A DNA stretch of 64,000 nucleotides from Campylobacter concisus (lineage in GTDB: Bacteria; Campylobacterota; Campylobacteria; Campylobacterales; Campylobacteraceae): positions 1,488,001-1,552,000 of the forward strand of contig NZ_CP012541.1 in the NCBI RefSeq assembly GCF_001298465.1. The letters are read 5' to 3'. A program made the translations under genes and the position numbers. The notes below the pieces were generated by a model. That model was not told the DNA's origin. It did no database searches and was given only the letters and a program-made list of their open reading frames with translations. Within the stretch, counting starts at the first letter, position 1. Each line of letters starts with the position of its first letter. Positions 47,414 through 57,291 of the stretch are shown one piece after another.

Positions 47414-48292
47414 CTAAAATTCTCCGCTCATTTTATCTTTATAGTTACTTAAACTATTTTTTCGCTCTTCTAAAAATGAGCTTAGTTTTTTCTTGTTCTC
47501 TTCGAAAAATATAGCAAAATCTTGCTCATTTTGTATCTTGTCTTCACCAAAGCTATCAAGCATTACATTTGAGCTACCAACTATCACTAAATAACGCCTA
47601 TTTTCATAGCTTAATAGCATTAGTTTATTCGTGCGATCAAGATATTTTTCATATATTATATTGACGTTACTATTTTGATTTTTAAGTAGCCAGTTCATTG
47701 ATTTTGTATCATTTTGAGACTGATTTCTAGGTGCTTTAAATCCGCTAAAATCATTACTCTTTGAAGTAATATATCTTTTAAATACATATAAAAATACAAG
47801 AAGCGCAATAAGCACACTTAAGACTATAAAATACCTTGAGTCTATATTCAGCATAGGCTCTTCATCCATCTTTGGAGTGCTAGGGGTCTCTATTTTTGCA
47901 CTAGCTTGAGGCATATTTTGTATTTGAGGTTTTGCATTTTTTAGAGTTACACGAATGCGGAGTCCAAAACTATCAGTCGTCTTTGAAGCATTTACGATAA
48001 TAGCATCATTTGAGCGCAAATTTAAGACAAGCGAGTTTTGCTTTGGCTCTATCTCAAGCTCTTGAATAATCTTTGAGTTTATGTCTTTACTAGCACTTTG
48101 ATCGTAATTTAGCGAATTTAATATCAAAGATGTTGTGTCTTTTTCGCGCTTTTGAAAGATATTTCCTTCATAAGGTGCATCAAAGCTAAGCATAATATCG
48201 ACTCTATCAGCACGTTCATAGATATTGTAAGTTAATAGATTTGAAGCTAAAATTTGAGTTACAAAAAGTAAGAAAAATAGTATAAATTTCAT
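47414..48292 (-). CDS. fliO: FliO-like flagellar export protein with periplasmic domain
   Basis: 292 residues. Signal peptide 1-16 (ending QILAS), a periplasmic domain of about 135 residues, one membrane helix at 154-172, and a cytoplasmic domain with EKYLDRTNKLMLLSYENRRY then LVIVGSSNVMLDSF, the FliO pattern (a strand, then a short strand before glycine). Epsilonproteobacterial FliO proteins carry such an N-terminal periplasmic region. It follows fliN with a four-base overlap. The name is inferred from fold pattern and neighbour; confidence is moderate. Confidence 0.7.
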   Translation of the reverse strand: MKFILFFLLFVTQILASNLLTYNIYERADRVDIMLSFDAPYEGNIFQKREKDTTSLILNSLNYDQSASKDINSKIIQELEIEPKQNSLVLNLRSNDAIIVNASKTTDSFGLRIRVTLKNAKPQIQNMPQASAKIETPSTPKMDEEPMLNIDSRYFIVLSVLIALLVFLYVFKRYITSKSNDFSGFKAPRNQSQNDTKSMNWLLKNQNSNVNIIYEKYLDRTNKLMLLSYENRRYLVIVGSSNVMLDSFGEDKIQNEQDFAIFFEENKKKLSSFLEERKNSLSNYKDKMSGEF

Positions 48293-48606
48293 AAAAGTTC
48301 TTTTTTGAAGTACTGAATAACTGACTTTGAATCCAAAATTTCATTTATCCTGATGGCTAAATTTTTCTCATAAACCATTACTTCGCCTTTTCCAAAAATT
48401 CTATTATTTATATATAGCTCCACGCTCTCACCAGCCGGCTTTTCAAGGTCTATGACCGAGCCAGCTTCAAATTTCAAAAGCTCATTTATACTAACCGTGG
48501 TAGTTCCTAGCTCAGCTATAAAATCAACGCTTATATCCATAAGCTCATCATAGCTCTTAAAAAGCCCTAGCTGCTCTAGCGTCTCTATCGCACTCTCATC
48601 GTTCAT
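48289..48606 (-). CDS. fliN: Flagellar motor switch protein FliN
   Basis: C-ring component. 105 residues; the C-terminal SpoA domain is clear: VSINELLKFEAGSVIDLEKP, VELYINNRIFGKGEVMVYEK, and FAIRINEI-type LAIRINEILDSKS. It overlaps the CheX-like gene and the fliO-like gene by four bases each, so the three are translated together. Confidence 0.93.
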   Translation of the reverse strand: MNDESAIETLEQLGLFKSYDELMDISVDFIAELGTTTVSINELLKFEAGSVIDLEKPAGESVELYINNRIFGKGEVMVYEKNLAIRINEILDSKSVIQYFKKELL

Positions 48607-49022
48607 TGTATGTCGTAGCCTATTTGAAATGTTCTATTTTTTATTTTATATATAAATTTTTCTTTTAGCTTTATACCAAAATTTTCAACTTCGCCTAAAA
48701 ATTCAGGCGTTCCAAGCTTATAAGCATTTGGCTCTTTTTCATTTAGTAAATTTTTAGCTTTGCCGATGATTTGATTAGCTATCTCTTTGCAAAGATCGTC
48801 CAGATCGCCACCATCAACATCTTCGTGACCAAAAAAGGCATTCATGAAAATTTTCAAAGTATCTTTTTTAAAAAATAGGTAAAAATGATACTCGCTTTTA
48901 CCCTTATAGACTGGTATGCTAGCTCCGTAAAATCCTTTGCCCAGACTCTTGCCAAACTCTAAATCTAGCCCTAAAGTATCCTTGCAAAGATAGCTTGTAG
49001 CTTCATCTATAACTTTTCTCAT
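48603..49022 (-). CDS. CheX/FliY-like CheC-family protein
   Basis: 139 residues. LDDLCKEIANQIIGKAKNLL carries the ExxN phosphatase motif of CheX/CheC/FliY proteins, which dephosphorylate CheY-P; the rest has the alternating strands of the fold (FYGASIPVYKGKSEYHFYLF). In C. jejuni a gene of unknown function lies in this place before fliN, as I recall. Phosphatase activity is inferred from the motif and flagellar neighbours. Promoter not identified; the 78-base gap to trpA is AT-rich. Confidence 0.75.
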   Translation of the reverse strand: MRKVIDEATSYLCKDTLGLDLEFGKSLGKGFYGASIPVYKGKSEYHFYLFFKKDTLKIFMNAFFGHEDVDGGDLDDLCKEIANQIIGKAKNLLNEKEPNAYKLGTPEFLGEVENFGIKLKEKFIYKIKNRTFQIGYDIQ

Positions 49023-49100
49023 ATCTCTTCCTTAAGACTTGAAATGCATTTTCAATTATACTTTGGCTTTACTAAATTAGCTATAAATTTATTAAGCATT

Positions 49101-49850
49101 TTAAAAGAGTTTATCTATCTCTTTTACTAGCTTTTCACCGCTAAATTCGGCACAAAGCTTAACTATTTGCGTACCTATTATCGCTCCGTCAGCATATTTT
49201 TTTACTTCATTAACATCATCTTTGTTTTTTATACCAAAGCCAACAGCTACTGGCAAATCGCTCTTTTTCTTAAGCTCTAGGACCAATTTTTTTATCCTAT
49301 CTTCATTAGCCCTTTTTGAACCGCTAACGCCGATCGCGCCAAGAGCGTAGATAAATCCTGAGCCAAATTTTAAAATTCCATCCGCTCTACTACCAGATGT
49401 GACGCTGATAAGTGGTATCAGGCTTAAATTTAGCTCCTTGCACTTTAGAGCAAATTCCTCGCACTCCTCGCAAGGCAGATCCGGAACGATAAAGCCGCTA
49501 ACTCCAGCCTCAACTGATCTTTTTAGAAATTTATCAACACCATAAGCAAAGATGATGTTGTAATAAACCAAAAAAACAAGTGGCTTTGTCACTTTTGCCT
49601 TGCAACTCTCAAGCATATCAAAGACAACGTCTGTATTTACGCCATTTTGCACCGTCTCAAAGCTAGCTTGCGCGATGAGTTTGCCATCAGCTAGCGGGTC
49701 AGAGTAAGGGATGCCGATCTCAACTAGATCTAGCGTGCTCTCATCTAAATTTTCTAAAAATTCCTTCGTTTTTTCTAAGCTTGGATATCCAGCCACGATG
49801 TAGCCGATGTTTGCCTTTTTGCCGTTAAATGCGCTTCTAACCTTATCCAT
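49101..49850 (-). CDS. trpA: Tryptophan synthase alpha chain
   Basis: Cleaves indole-3-glycerol phosphate to indole. 249 residues with [15 protein letters not shown] (catalytic Glu), [14 protein letters not shown] (catalytic Asp) and [13 protein letters not shown]. Overlaps trpB by eight bases; last gene of the trp operon. The flagellar fliN unit follows in the same direction after 78 bases. Confidence 0.96.
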   Translation of the reverse strand: MDKVRSAFNGKKANIGYIVAGYPSLEKTKEFLENLDESTLDLVEIGIPYSDPLADGKLIAQASFETVQNGVNTDVVFDMLESCKAKVTKPLVFLVYYNIIFAYGVDKFLKRSVEAGVSGFIVPDLPCEECEEFALKCKELNLSLIPLISVTSGSRADGILKFGSGFIYALGAIGVSGSKRANEDRIKKLVLELKKKSDLPVAVGFGIKNKDDVNEVKKYADGAIIGTQIVKLCAEFSGEKLVKEIDKLF

Positions 49851-51024
49851 AAATTTTTCCTTTTTCGTAGCCGATAACTGTGTTTATGTCCTTATCGCCC
49901 CTGCCTGAGACGTTTACGACGATGACGCTTTTTTTATCAAGTTTTGGGCAAAGCTTTTCTAGATACGCCAGCGCATGCGCGCTCTCGATAGCTGGGATGA
50001 TACCCTCCATCTTGCTTAGAAAATACAAGGCATTTATGCACTCATCGTCGGTTACAGCTTCGTATTTTACCCTTTTGATGTCGTTTAGGTGAGCGTGCTC
50101 TGGGCCGATGCCTGGGTAGTCTAGGCCTGCTGAAATGCTGTGAACTGGCGAGATCATGCCGTACTCATCTTGCAAGACCGTCGTTTTCATGCCGTGGATG
50201 ATGCCAGTTTTGCCTTTGCTAAGCGTAGCTGCATGATAAGGTGTCTCTATGCCAAGACCGCCAGCCTCAATACCTACTAAATTTACGCTCTCATCGTCCA
50301 AAAACGCACTAAAAATGCCAATAGCATTGCTGCCGCCGCCAACGCAGGCAATGACGTAGTCGGCCTTTTTGCCGTAATCTGCAAGCTGAGCTTTGGCCTC
50401 TGTGCCGATGATGCTTTGGAAGTCACGCACGATCTTTGGGTATGGGTGCGGGCCAACGGCTGAGCCAATGACGTAAAATGCGCTCTCTATCTCATTTACC
50501 CACGCTTGTATGGCTGCCGTGGTCGCCTCTTTTAGTGTTTTTAAGCCGTCTTCTACGCTCACCACCTTTGCGCCAAGAAGCTGCATGCGAAAGGCATTTA
50601 GCTGCTGTCTAGCCACGTCAGTTGCGCCCATATAGACGTCACACTCTAAGCCCAAAAGTGCCGCTGCAGTCGCTGTTGCCACGCCGTGCTGACCAGCTCC
50701 AGTCTCAGCTAAAATTTTCTTTTTACCCATTTTTTTAGCAAGTAGCGCTTGAGCTAGGGCGTTATTTATCTTATGCGCGCCCGTGTGGTTTAGATCCTCT
50801 CTTTTTAGGTAAATTTCATGTCCATAGTGCTCGCTCAGGCGCTTTGCAAAAAAAAGCGGACTAGGCCTGCCAACGTAGTTTTTAAGCAGATCATCAAGCT
50901 CGTCTTTAAACTCTTTTGTCTTTGCGATGCTAGCATAGGCGCTTTCCAGCTCATCAAGGGCAAACATTACCGTCTCAGGCACAAACTGCCCGCCAAATTT
51001 TCCAAAATATGCTTTACTGTTCAT
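49843..51024 (-). CDS. trpB: Tryptophan synthase beta chain
   Basis: PLP enzyme joining indole with serine. 393 residues; the PLP lysine is in [20 protein letters not shown], the substrate site in [11 protein letters not shown] and the phosphate-binding loop in [10 protein letters not shown]. Overlaps trpF by eleven bases and trpA by eight. Confidence 0.97.
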   Translation of the reverse strand: MNSKAYFGKFGGQFVPETVMFALDELESAYASIAKTKEFKDELDDLLKNYVGRPSPLFFAKRLSEHYGHEIYLKREDLNHTGAHKINNALAQALLAKKMGKKKILAETGAGQHGVATATAAALLGLECDVYMGATDVARQQLNAFRMQLLGAKVVSVEDGLKTLKEATTAAIQAWVNEIESAFYVIGSAVGPHPYPKIVRDFQSIIGTEAKAQLADYGKKADYVIACVGGGSNAIGIFSAFLDDESVNLVGIEAGGLGIETPYHAATLSKGKTGIIHGMKTTVLQDEYGMISPVHSISAGLDYPGIGPEHAHLNDIKRVKYEAVTDDECINALYFLSKMEGIIPAIESAHALAYLEKLCPKLDKKSVIVVNVSGRGDKDINTVIGYEKGKIYG

Positions 51025-51628
51025 CTTCTACCTCACCTATGATCTTTAAAATTCTCTCTATCTTTTGTGCATCTTTTATGCCGTTTTCGTCCTCGACTTT
51101 TGAGTTGATATCGACTAGATATGGCTTAAATTTCAGCGCCTCTTTTATGTTGTGCTCGCCTATGCCCCCAGCCATGCCAAATTTAAATTTAGTATCTTTT
51201 AAAATTTCCCATTCAAAGCTAGTGCCGTTTCCGCCGGCATTTTCGCCCTTGCAGTCAAAAAGCGCCATGTCAAAATGCTTAAAATCAACCTCTGGCAAGC
51301 TATCTTTCACGCTAAAAACCTGCCAAATCTCAAGCCCCATATCTTTTAAATTTACATATAAATTTTCACTCACCGCTCCATGCACCTGAGCCACGTCAAG
51401 ACCAGCAAACTGACAAATTTCCATTACCTCGCACTCACTTTGCTCAGCAAAAACGCCAACTACTTTTTTGCCCTTGCTGTGAGCAAATTTCGCTATCTGC
51501 CTAGCTAAATTTAGCTCGACCCTTCTTTTACTTTTGGCAAATATTAACCCGATAAAATCAACATCCAAAGCACAAACCGTACTTGCCTCTTCTAGCGTTT
51601 TGATGCCACAAATTTTAACCAGCGCCAT
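51014..51628 (-). CDS. trpF: Phosphoribosylanthranilate isomerase
   Basis: Third step of tryptophan synthesis. 204 residues, TIM barrel: [12 protein letters not shown] with the catalytic Cys, [14 protein letters not shown], and the phosphate-binding [15 protein letters not shown], where the catalytic Asp is in the ALFDCKGE strand. Starts one base inside the trpGD stop. The fused or separate trpC gene is not present here. Confidence 0.94.
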   Translation of the reverse strand: MALVKICGIKTLEEASTVCALDVDFIGLIFAKSKRRVELNLARQIAKFAHSKGKKVVGVFAEQSECEVMEICQFAGLDVAQVHGAVSENLYVNLKDMGLEIWQVFSVKDSLPEVDFKHFDMALFDCKGENAGGNGTSFEWEILKDTKFKFGMAGGIGEHNIKEALKFKPYLVDINSKVEDENGIKDAQKIERILKIIGEVEDEQ

Positions 51629-53232
51629 TACGCTTGCGCCTTTATAAACTCTTCATAAAATTTATATACCTTGCCGCTTTTTATCGCCTCAAGCACTATT
51701 TTTTTAGCCTCGTCTGGGCTCTTAGCGCCATCAGCTGCGTAGAGTGCGAACATCGCATTAAAGACCACGATGTCAAATTTTGCCCCCTGCTCCTCGCCCT
51801 TTAGCGTGCGTATCAAGGTTTTGGCATTTTCTTCAGGTGTGCCACCCTCGATGTCGCTGTGAAGCGCTCTTTTAAAGCCAAACTGCTCTGGCGTGATGCT
51901 GTACTCAAAGATTTCGCCATTTTTTAGCTCCACAACGCTCGTTTCGCTACAAAGCGTGATCTCGTCTAGTCCATCATCTCCGCGAACGACTAGAGCGTGC
52001 TTTCTGCCAAGGATCTTAAGCGTCTGGGCGTAGAGTTTTAGCACTGGCTTATGATAGACGCCAACTAGCTGGTTTGTAAGGTTTAAATTTGGATTTAAAA
52101 GCGGTCCAAGCACGTTAAAGACGGTCCTTATGCCAAGTCTTTGACGCACCTCTCTTACCTCACCAACTAACGGATGAAAAAATGGCGCGTGAAAGAAGGC
52201 TAAATTTTTACTAGCTAAATTTTCGCGCTGTTTTGCCAGTGATTTTTCACTTTTTACACCTAAAATTTCAAGCACATCAGAGCTGCCAGACTTGCTTGAA
52301 ACTGCCTTGTTGCCGTGCTTTGCGACCTTTATACCAAGACTTGCGAGGGTAAATGCCACAGTTGTTGAGATATTTATCGTCTTAAAGCCATCGCCGCCAG
52401 TGCCACAAAGATCGATCATAGGCGTATCATCGCGGTAAGTTTGCGAGTATTTTAGGATATTTTTTGCAAGCGCAGCGAGGCTTTTTGGATAGAGGCTCTT
52501 TTCGCTAATTAGCACTAAAAGGGCTGAAAGCTGCACTATCTCGTACTCTTTGCTGGCTATTATCTCGCAAATTTGCTCAAAGTCGCTATCGTCAAGCGGG
52601 ATATTCTCTTGAAGCTTGATAAGATATGGCTTGAGTGAGCGAATTTTTGGCTCTTTTACCTCTTCTTTTGCCTTATAATTTACAAAATTTTCAACGATCT
52701 TTTTGCCGTATTGCGTGAAGTAGCTCTCAGGGTGAAACTGGATGCCAAAGATCGGCTTATCTTTAACGCTAAGTGCCATAACTACGCCATCATCACTGAC
52801 CGCATCAGCACTTAAGCTAGCTGGGAGCTCATCGACATAAAGCGAGTGGTAGCGCATAACCTCAAAACGATCAGGCAGCCCTGCAAAGAGTGGCTCTTTG
52901 TTTTTCACGTCTATAAACGAGGTCTTGCCGTGAAGTGGGTCATCTAGTCTTTTTATCTTTGCGCCAAAACTAAGCCCTATGGCTTGGTGTCCAAGGCAAA
53001 TGCCAAGCACAGGCACGCCAAGGTCTGCTTTTAAAATTTCTAAGCAAACTCCGCTATCTTTTGGGTGCTTTGGCCCTGGGCTTAGGATGATCTTACTTGG
53101 GTTTAGTTTTTTGATCTCTTCAAGCGTTATCTTGTCGTTTCTAACGCATCTAACCTCTTCGTTTGTGAGCTCTTTTACGTACTGCTCGACGTTGAAGACA
53201 AAACTATCGTAGTTATCTATAAGCAAAATCAA
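51628..53232 (-). CDS. trpGD: Fused anthranilate synthase component II / anthranilate phosphoribosyltransferase
   Basis: 534 residues. Residues 1-190 are the glutamine amidotransferase TrpG (Cys in LGICLGHQAIGLSFGA, His/Glu in QFHPESYFTQYG); residues 200-534 are TrpD, which adds phosphoribose to anthranilate (LCGTGGDGFKTINIST, KHGNKAVSSKSGSSDVLE, VRGDDGLDE). Start is TTG at 53232 with AAAGGA upstream. The partner TrpE is expected directly upstream, as I recall for C. jejuni, but here recR lies there, so the synthase subunit must be encoded elsewhere. Confidence 0.95.
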   Translation of the reverse strand: MILLIDNYDSFVFNVEQYVKELTNEEVRCVRNDKITLEEIKKLNPSKIILSPGPKHPKDSGVCLEILKADLGVPVLGICLGHQAIGLSFGAKIKRLDDPLHGKTSFIDVKNKEPLFAGLPDRFEVMRYHSLYVDELPASLSADAVSDDGVVMALSVKDKPIFGIQFHPESYFTQYGKKIVENFVNYKAKEEVKEPKIRSLKPYLIKLQENIPLDDSDFEQICEIIASKEYEIVQLSALLVLISEKSLYPKSLAALAKNILKYSQTYRDDTPMIDLCGTGGDGFKTINISTTVAFTLASLGIKVAKHGNKAVSSKSGSSDVLEILGVKSEKSLAKQRENLASKNLAFFHAPFFHPLVGEVREVRQRLGIRTVFNVLGPLLNPNLNLTNQLVGVYHKPVLKLYAQTLKILGRKHALVVRGDDGLDEITLCSETSVVELKNGEIFEYSITPEQFGFKRALHSDIEGGTPEENAKTLIRTLKGEEQGAKFDIVVFNAMFALYAADGAKSPDEAKKIVLEAIKSGKVYKFYEEFIKAQA

Positions 53233-53315
53233 TCTCTATCCTTTTAAATTTAGCGGCGATTTCGCGGACTAAATATTATAAATTTAGGTGAGATTATAAC
53301 TAAAAGAAATTTTAA

Positions 53316-53888
53316 TTAGGCTTTTGTGCGGCTCTCGTAGGCTTTTAAGAGTGAGAGCATATCGACGTTTTCTAAATTTACACCAGTTGGCACGCCCTGA
53401 GCGATCTTGCTAAATGAAATTTCACTCATGCCAAGCTTATCCTCGACGTAAAGCATGAGTGCGTCTGAATTTAGCCCTGGTGTAAAGGCAAAGACAACCT
53501 CTTTTGAGCCATTTTGCTTAATAGCACTTCGCAGCCTCTCTATGGCGTCCTCGTTGATCTCGTCAAGTACGAAGTAAAGGCCGTTGTAGATGCCATTTTG
53601 CTCAAAGACTAGGATGTCTTTTGGACTTTCAACCAGCAATATAACCTCACTATCCCTACTCTCGTCACTGCAAATGTCACAAATTTCATTTTCGCTTAGC
53701 CCACCACAACGCTCACATCGCTTTATAAACCTCACTGCGTCTTCGATATTTTGAGCGAGCCTTAGCCCTGCAAAGCTATCTTGCATGCAGACAAAATAGG
53801 CAAACCTTGCGGCTGATTTTTTACCGACACCAGGGAGCTTTGCAAAAGACTCAGTTAGCTCGTTAAATTTTTCTAAGCCCCTTTTCAT
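53316..53888 (-). CDS. recR: Recombination protein RecR
   Basis: DNA-binding ring of the RecFOR pathway. 190 residues: helix-hairpin-helix FAKLPGVGKKSAARFA, zinc finger CERCGGLSENEICDIC, Toprim motif VILLVESPKDILVFE and the C-terminal QGVPTGVNLENVD. Overlaps racS by four bases (ATGA), as in the racR-racS-recR order known from C. jejuni. An 83-base gap separates it from trpGD. Confidence 0.96.
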   Translation of the reverse strand: MKRGLEKFNELTESFAKLPGVGKKSAARFAYFVCMQDSFAGLRLAQNIEDAVRFIKRCERCGGLSENEICDICSDESRDSEVILLVESPKDILVFEQNGIYNGLYFVLDEINEDAIERLRSAIKQNGSKEVVFAFTPGLNSDALMLYVEDKLGMSEISFSKIAQGVPTGVNLENVDMLSLLKAYESRTKA

Positions 53889-55141
53889 GCTCGCTTTGCC
53901 TTTGATCTAAGTAAAATTTTAAAGACGTGATAGCCGTCTTCGTAGTCATAAACAAGCTCAAATTTTTGCATCTGACAAATTTGCTCGATGATATAAAGTC
54001 CAAGCCCCATGCCACTTCCAGCACTCACTTTGTCGCCACGCACAAAGGCTTGTTTGTAGTAGTCAATCGGGTGATTTAGCTTTTTACCTAAATTTTTAAC
54101 CGCTATAAATTCGCTATCGCAGATCAAAATAGCCTTTTTATCTTCTGCGTATTTTAGGGCATTGTCTATCAAATTTTTAATCGCCAAACTAAAAAGCTGA
54201 AAATCCACTCTTAATATGACGTCATCTCTGATATCACAGCTCACTCGCTCTTCAAATTTATCAAGCATGAGCATATCTTGCACTTGCTCCAAAATGAGCG
54301 AAAAATGGCACTCTTGGTAGTTTAATGCGTAGCTTTTAGAAAGGAGCTGTTCAACCTTGCTAAATTCATTTATCAGCATCTCAAGGCGCTCAAAAACATT
54401 TATGAGCCTCATCTTTTGGGTCTCATTTGCGACCATCTCAGAGACGATCCTGCCCTTACCAATAGGAGTCTTTAGCTCATGCATAATCGCACGCAAAAAT
54501 AGCTGCCTTGAGCGGATGAGCTCTCTGATCTTGCAAACGGCGTTATCAAACTCAACCGCAACCTGTCCGATCTCGTCTTGCTCGTTTTCATTTAGCCTAG
54601 CCGTCATCGCCATTTCCATATTTCCACTGGCAAATTTTCTGATATCTTTACTAAGCCTTCTAAGTGGTGAAAGACTTCTAAGAACAGAAACATAAAGTGA
54701 GATGAGAAGGGCTGAAACTATCAAAAATGCGACCCAAAGCGGATCATTTACGTGTCTTGCGTCGTTACTTTCAAGAAGTAGCTGAAAAGATGGATTTTTA
54801 ATAAGCAAATACAAATCGCCTTTGTAATTAACCGATTGCACCACTCCAAGAGGTGTATGCTGCGTAAAAACAACAGTTCCATTTGTAGCTATTGAAGTGG
54901 CTAAATTTTTATTTCCAACATACTCTAAGTAAAAATTTTTAAAATAATGCTCTAAATCTCTTGGGGGATTTCCACGTTCATAGAGTGCGACAAGGTAGTT
55001 CATCGCACTTATTTGTCTATCCTTTAGTTTTTCTAAAGCGCTCTCTTGCTGAATGTTTGCAAAAGTTACAAAGAGCAAGCACATCAGCGAGAAAGCTATG
55101 GCAAAGATAATAGTTATCTTCGTAGTTATGGAATATTTCAT
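53885..55141 (-). CDS. racS: Sensor histidine kinase RacS
   Basis: 418 residues. Membrane helices at about 9-28 and 134-153 border a periplasmic domain; a HAMP domain follows (about 154-205), then the H-box FLRAIMHELKTPIGKGR with His221, N-box KNLIDNALKYAED and G-box GSGMGLGLYIIEQ. In C. jejuni RacRS controls respiration and colonisation-related genes. Coupled by ATGA overlaps to both racR and recR. Confidence 0.91.
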   Translation of the reverse strand: MKYSITTKITIIFAIAFSLMCLLFVTFANIQQESALEKLKDRQISAMNYLVALYERGNPPRDLEHYFKNFYLEYVGNKNLATSIATNGTVVFTQHTPLGVVQSVNYKGDLYLLIKNPSFQLLLESNDARHVNDPLWVAFLIVSALLISLYVSVLRSLSPLRRLSKDIRKFASGNMEMAMTARLNENEQDEIGQVAVEFDNAVCKIRELIRSRQLFLRAIMHELKTPIGKGRIVSEMVANETQKMRLINVFERLEMLINEFSKVEQLLSKSYALNYQECHFSLILEQVQDMLMLDKFEERVSCDIRDDVILRVDFQLFSLAIKNLIDNALKYAEDKKAILICDSEFIAVKNLGKKLNHPIDYYKQAFVRGDKVSAGSGMGLGLYIIEQICQMQKFELVYDYEDGYHVFKILLRSKAKRA

Positions 55142-55809
55142 CCGATAAGCTTATATCCTATGCCTCTTACTGAAAATATATGTTTCGGGGCTTTTGAGCT
55201 ATCACCGATTTTTGATCTAAGGCGTCCGATAATAACATCTAAGCTCTTTGAATCTTTATCTTTTAGGCTTTTGCAGTTATAAACTAGCTGTTCGCGTGAT
55301 ACTGAAAAACTGTGTTGTTTGATAAGATATGTCAAAATTTCATACTCAGCTGGAGTAAGTGCCAACGGCTCATTGTTAAAGTAAATTTCGTGACGTTTAT
55401 CATCGATCCTAAATGCGCTATCAACGACCTCTTCTTGTACTTCATTTGTCTTTTTATATCTTCTTATAAGACTTGTGATACGAGCATACATCTCTTTTGG
55501 ATCGTATGGTTTTGGCAAATAATCATCAGCACCAAGCTGAAGTCCAACAACCTTGTCACTAATATCGCTTCTAGCTGAACTTATGATGATAGGAATGTCG
55601 TATTTTTGGCGAATTTCTTTACAAACCTCAAGCCCATCAATGCCCGGCAAAGTAAGATCAAGTATTAGCAAATCATAGTTTTTTATTCCAGCACTAAGTC
55701 CTAAATAAGGGTCTTCAAAATTCGTAACTTTTATATTAAAACTATCAAGATATTCAGATAAAATTTGCGCAAATTCTGGATCGTCTTCTATCATTAAAAC
55801 ATTAACCAT
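55138..55809 (-). CDS. racR: OmpR-type response regulator RacR
   Basis: 223 residues. Receiver domain with E8-D9-D10, phospho-acceptor D51 in LLILDLTLPGIDG, IISSARSD and the lysine in DDYLPKPYDP; winged helix with LTPAEYEILTYLIKQ and DVIIGRLRSKIGD. Partner of the overlapping racS. Divergent from dnaJ across 122 bases with promoter elements for both. Confidence 0.92.
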   Translation of the reverse strand: MVNVLMIEDDPEFAQILSEYLDSFNIKVTNFEDPYLGLSAGIKNYDLLILDLTLPGIDGLEVCKEIRQKYDIPIIISSARSDISDKVVGLQLGADDYLPKPYDPKEMYARITSLIRRYKKTNEVQEEVVDSAFRIDDKRHEIYFNNEPLALTPAEYEILTYLIKQHSFSVSREQLVYNCKSLKDKDSKSLDVIIGRLRSKIGDSSKAPKHIFSVRGIGYKLIG

Positions 55810-55839
55810 GAATTATCCTTTTTATTAAAAATAGTAGAG

Positions 55840-55845
55840 ATTATA
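55840..55845 (-). promoter_or_regulatory. -10 element for racR
   Basis: Reads TATAAT on the minus strand, 30 bases before the racR ATG. Confidence 0.55.
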
Positions 55846-55888
55846 CGGCAAAAATGTAAATTCTTTTTTAAATTTAAACTTTTTTGGG

Positions 55889-55894
55889 TAAAAT
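55889..55894 (+). promoter_or_regulatory. Possible -10 for dnaJ
   Basis: TAAAAT after TTTTTTGGG, 37 bases before the dnaJ GTG start. Similar TTTTTTGGGTAAAAT contexts are common before Campylobacter genes. Confidence 0.4.
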
Positions 55895-55931
55895 CCCATA
55901 TTTAAAATAAGCTTAATTAACAAGGAAAAAT

Positions 55932-57074
55932 GTGGAATTTGACTATTACGAAATCCTTGAAATTTCAAGAAATGCAAGCGGAGATGAGATCAAAAAAGCC
56001 TTTAGAAGGCTTGCTTTAAAATATCATCCAGATAGAAATTCTGGCGACAAAGAGGCTGAACTAAAATTTAAACAGATAAATGAAGCTTATCAAGTTTTAA
56101 GCGACGAACAAAAACGCTCTATCTACGACAGATACGGCAAAGAAGGTCTTGAGGGTCGATTTGGTAGCGGTGGCGGATTTAGTGCCGATTTTGATCTTTC
56201 AGATATTTTTGACTCATTTTTTGGTGGCGGTTTTGCGAGTAGTTCTAGACAGAGAAAAAGATACTCTGAAAAATACTCAGCCGATCTTGAAATTCCTATA
56301 AATTTGGAGTTTAACGAAGCTATTTTTGGTTGTGAAAAAGAGATAAAATTTGATCAAAAAGTGCCTTGCCCAACATGCAATGCAACTGGTAGTAAAGATG
56401 GCAAGAGCAAGACATGCCAGCACTGTGGCGGAAGTGGCAGGATAACACGCGGAAATGGCTTTATGAATATCGTCCAAGAGTGCCCATATTGCCATGGAAG
56501 CGGTGAAGTAATAAGCGAACCATGCCCTGATTGTAATGCAAAAGCTTATAAAATCCAGCAACAAACTGTAAAGATTACTATCCCTGAGGGCGTTGATAGC
56601 GGTATGAGAATGAGAGTAGCTGGCAAAGGCAATATCGGTACAAACGGCGTTCAAGGCGATCTTTATGTAAGCATAAATGTAAAAGAAGATAAGCATTTCA
56701 TTCGTCATAACGACGATGTTTATCTAGAAATTCCTGTCTTTTTCACGCAAGCTATACTTGGCGAAAGCATAAAAATTCCAACGCTTCGAGGAGAAACTGA
56801 GCTAAAACTACCTGTTGGAGCAAAGGACAAGCAGCAATTTATCTTTGAAAATGAAGGTATAAAAAGCGTGAATTCGCGCAAAAAAGGTAGGCTTGTAGCG
56901 CAAATTTCTATTCAAACACCTGAAAAACTAAGCGATGAGCAAAAAGAGCTTTTAAATAAGCTTCAGGCTAGCTTTGGCATAGAATCAGGCAAATCAAATA
57001 CCGATGAAAGCGTCTTTGATAAGATAAAAAGCTGGTTTAAAGGCGATGAGCCAAAAGGCAAAAAGAAAAAATAA
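55932..57074 (+). CDS. dnaJ: Chaperone protein DnaJ
   Basis: Hsp40 partner of DnaK. 380 residues: J domain with KYHPDR, a Gly/Phe-rich linker, four zinc-binding repeats ([32 protein letters not shown], the last missing its final glycine) and the C-terminal substrate domain. Start is GTG at 55932 ([10 protein letters not shown]). An ATG two bases earlier (55930) is out of frame and would give only a 29-residue peptide; both share the AAGGA site. Confidence 0.95.
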   Translation: MEFDYYEILEISRNASGDEIKKAFRRLALKYHPDRNSGDKEAELKFKQINEAYQVLSDEQKRSIYDRYGKEGLEGRFGSGGGFSADFDLSDIFDSFFGGGFASSSRQRKRYSEKYSADLEIPINLEFNEAIFGCEKEIKFDQKVPCPTCNATGSKDGKSKTCQHCGGSGRITRGNGFMNIVQECPYCHGSGEVISEPCPDCNAKAYKIQQQTVKITIPEGVDSGMRMRVAGKGNIGTNGVQGDLYVSINVKEDKHFIRHNDDVYLEIPVFFTQAILGESIKIPTLRGETELKLPVGAKDKQQFIFENEGIKSVNSRKKGRLVAQISIQTPEKLSDEQKELLNKLQASFGIESGKSNTDESVFDKIKSWFKGDEPKGKKKK

Positions 57075-57080
57075 ATTTAG

Positions 57081-57110
57081 ATTTGTGACGTTAAATTTGA
57101 CGTCACAAAT
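57081..57110 (+). terminator. Hairpin after dnaJ
   Basis: ATTTGTGACGT and its exact complement form 11-base arms around an eight-base loop, six bases after the dnaJ stop. TCTTTC follows rather than a clean T-run. The rest of the 217-base gap to pyk shows only AT-rich sequence. Confidence 0.55.
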
Positions 57111-57291
57111 TCTTTCAAAATAAATTTTATATATCCTAATTTTTACAAGTAAATTTCATACAAATTTTAAAATTTCATGAGTGAGTAATTTCGGCTATAA
57201 AATTTGAGCTAAGCAAAAAGCAAAGACAAATCTTAGCAGTCAATTTTTACAAGCAAGCAAAATTTTAAAATTTGCAAGAGAGTATATAAAT

